In this document: in pieces, positions 33,329-33,387 of the stretch
How the letters are laid out: each line of letters begins with the position of its first letter
How positions within the stretch are numbered: the first letter of the stretch is position 1
From: an uncultured Veillonellaceae bacterium
Lineage (GTDB): Bacteria; Bacillota; Negativicutes; Selenomonadales; Selenomonadaceae
Direction: 5' to 3'
DNA: 33,387 nucleotides
NCBI GenBank assembly: GCA_900315575.1
Contig: OMZR01000035.1
Span: 1-33,387 of the forward strand
Program-made: the position numbers and the translations under genes
The notes under the pieces: model-generated
Told to the model about the DNA's origin: nothing
Databases searched by the model: none
What the model saw: the letters and a program-made list of their open reading frames with translations, nothing else

Positions 33329-33387
33329 TTTATGGAGAGTTTGATCCTGGCTCAGGACGAACGCTGGCGGCGTGCTTAACACATGCA
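33329..33387 (+). rRNA. rrs: 16S ribosomal RNA, 5' end (partial)
   Basis: The conserved GAGTTTGATCCTGGCTCAG begins at 33337 (E. coli position 9) and is followed by GACGAACGCTGGCGGCGTGC and TTAACACATGCA, the universal start of bacterial 16S. The window ends about 59 bases into the gene. The mature 5' end is placed by counting back from E. coli numbering. Confidence 0.97.

Noticed and set aside
33301..33330. Terminator directly before 16S rRNA
   Set aside because: The hairpin followed by TTTT lies inside the rRNA leader, where such stems serve processing and antitermination; termination here would silence the operon.

Overview
The window looks like a chromosomal segment of a GC-rich Negativicutes bacterium (Selenomonadaceae-like, e.g. 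Selenomonas or Mitsuokella). The evidence is an SLH-domain porin of the OmpM type (a diderm Firmicutes hallmark), a B12-dependent methylmalonyl-CoA mutase cluster as used in succinate/propionate metabolism, a rapZ-yvcK-whiA cluster typical of Firmicutes, and the 5' end of a 16S rRNA gene at the right edge. Family assignments come from reading motifs by eye; no database search was run.

Layout. 1-2.3 kb: an MFS exporter and a PLP-dependent D-cysteine desulfhydrase/ACC deaminase-like enzyme, closed by a strong terminator. 2.4-5.4 kb: an operon with its own promoter (exported alpha/beta hydrolase, MFS exporter, membrane-anchored cyclophilin-like protein). 5.4-7.9 kb, minus strand: a YjiH-type and an AEC-type membrane protein behind a leader that contains an intrinsic terminator. 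8.0-14.7 kb, minus strand: mutA-mutB-meaB and a cysteine-free MsrA-like protein, transcribed from a consensus promoter through a cobalamin riboswitch and a terminator. A 165-bp palindromic element has been inserted in the riboswitch core, and mutA carries a C-terminal deletion/frameshift. 14.7-15.2 kb: remnant of an SGNH hydrolase gene.

15.4-20.1 kb: a sugar operon (PTS EIICBA, GH13 alpha-glucosidase, HAD phosphatase). 20.2-24.5 kb: the SLH porin and an exported GH13 neopullulanase-like amylase with starch-binding modules. Together these suggest polymer cleavage outside the cytoplasm, passage through the outer membrane, PTS uptake and intracellular hydrolysis. 24.6-24.95 kb: a compact locus that I read as an Fst/par-like type I toxin-antitoxin system. 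It has a 35-codon membrane peptide gene, a convergent small RNA with its own promoter, a shared bidirectional terminator, and a second complementary stretch covering the toxin start codon. 25.0-27.1 kb: an acidic Gly-Asp-Leu repeat protein and two tandem Cof-type HAD phosphatases. 27.4-30.8 kb: rapZ, yvcK, whiA. 30.8-33.0 kb: a polysaccharide deacetylase and a secreted protein of unknown function. 33.0 kb to the end: rRNA promoter, leader and 16S start.

A short GC-rich two-hairpin repeat occurs four times (near 8.5, 27.2, 29.6 and 30.7 kb), always in the sense of the neighbouring gene. Two copies encode the C-terminal residues of MeaB and WhiA. No CRISPR array, prophage, transposase gene or tRNA was seen.
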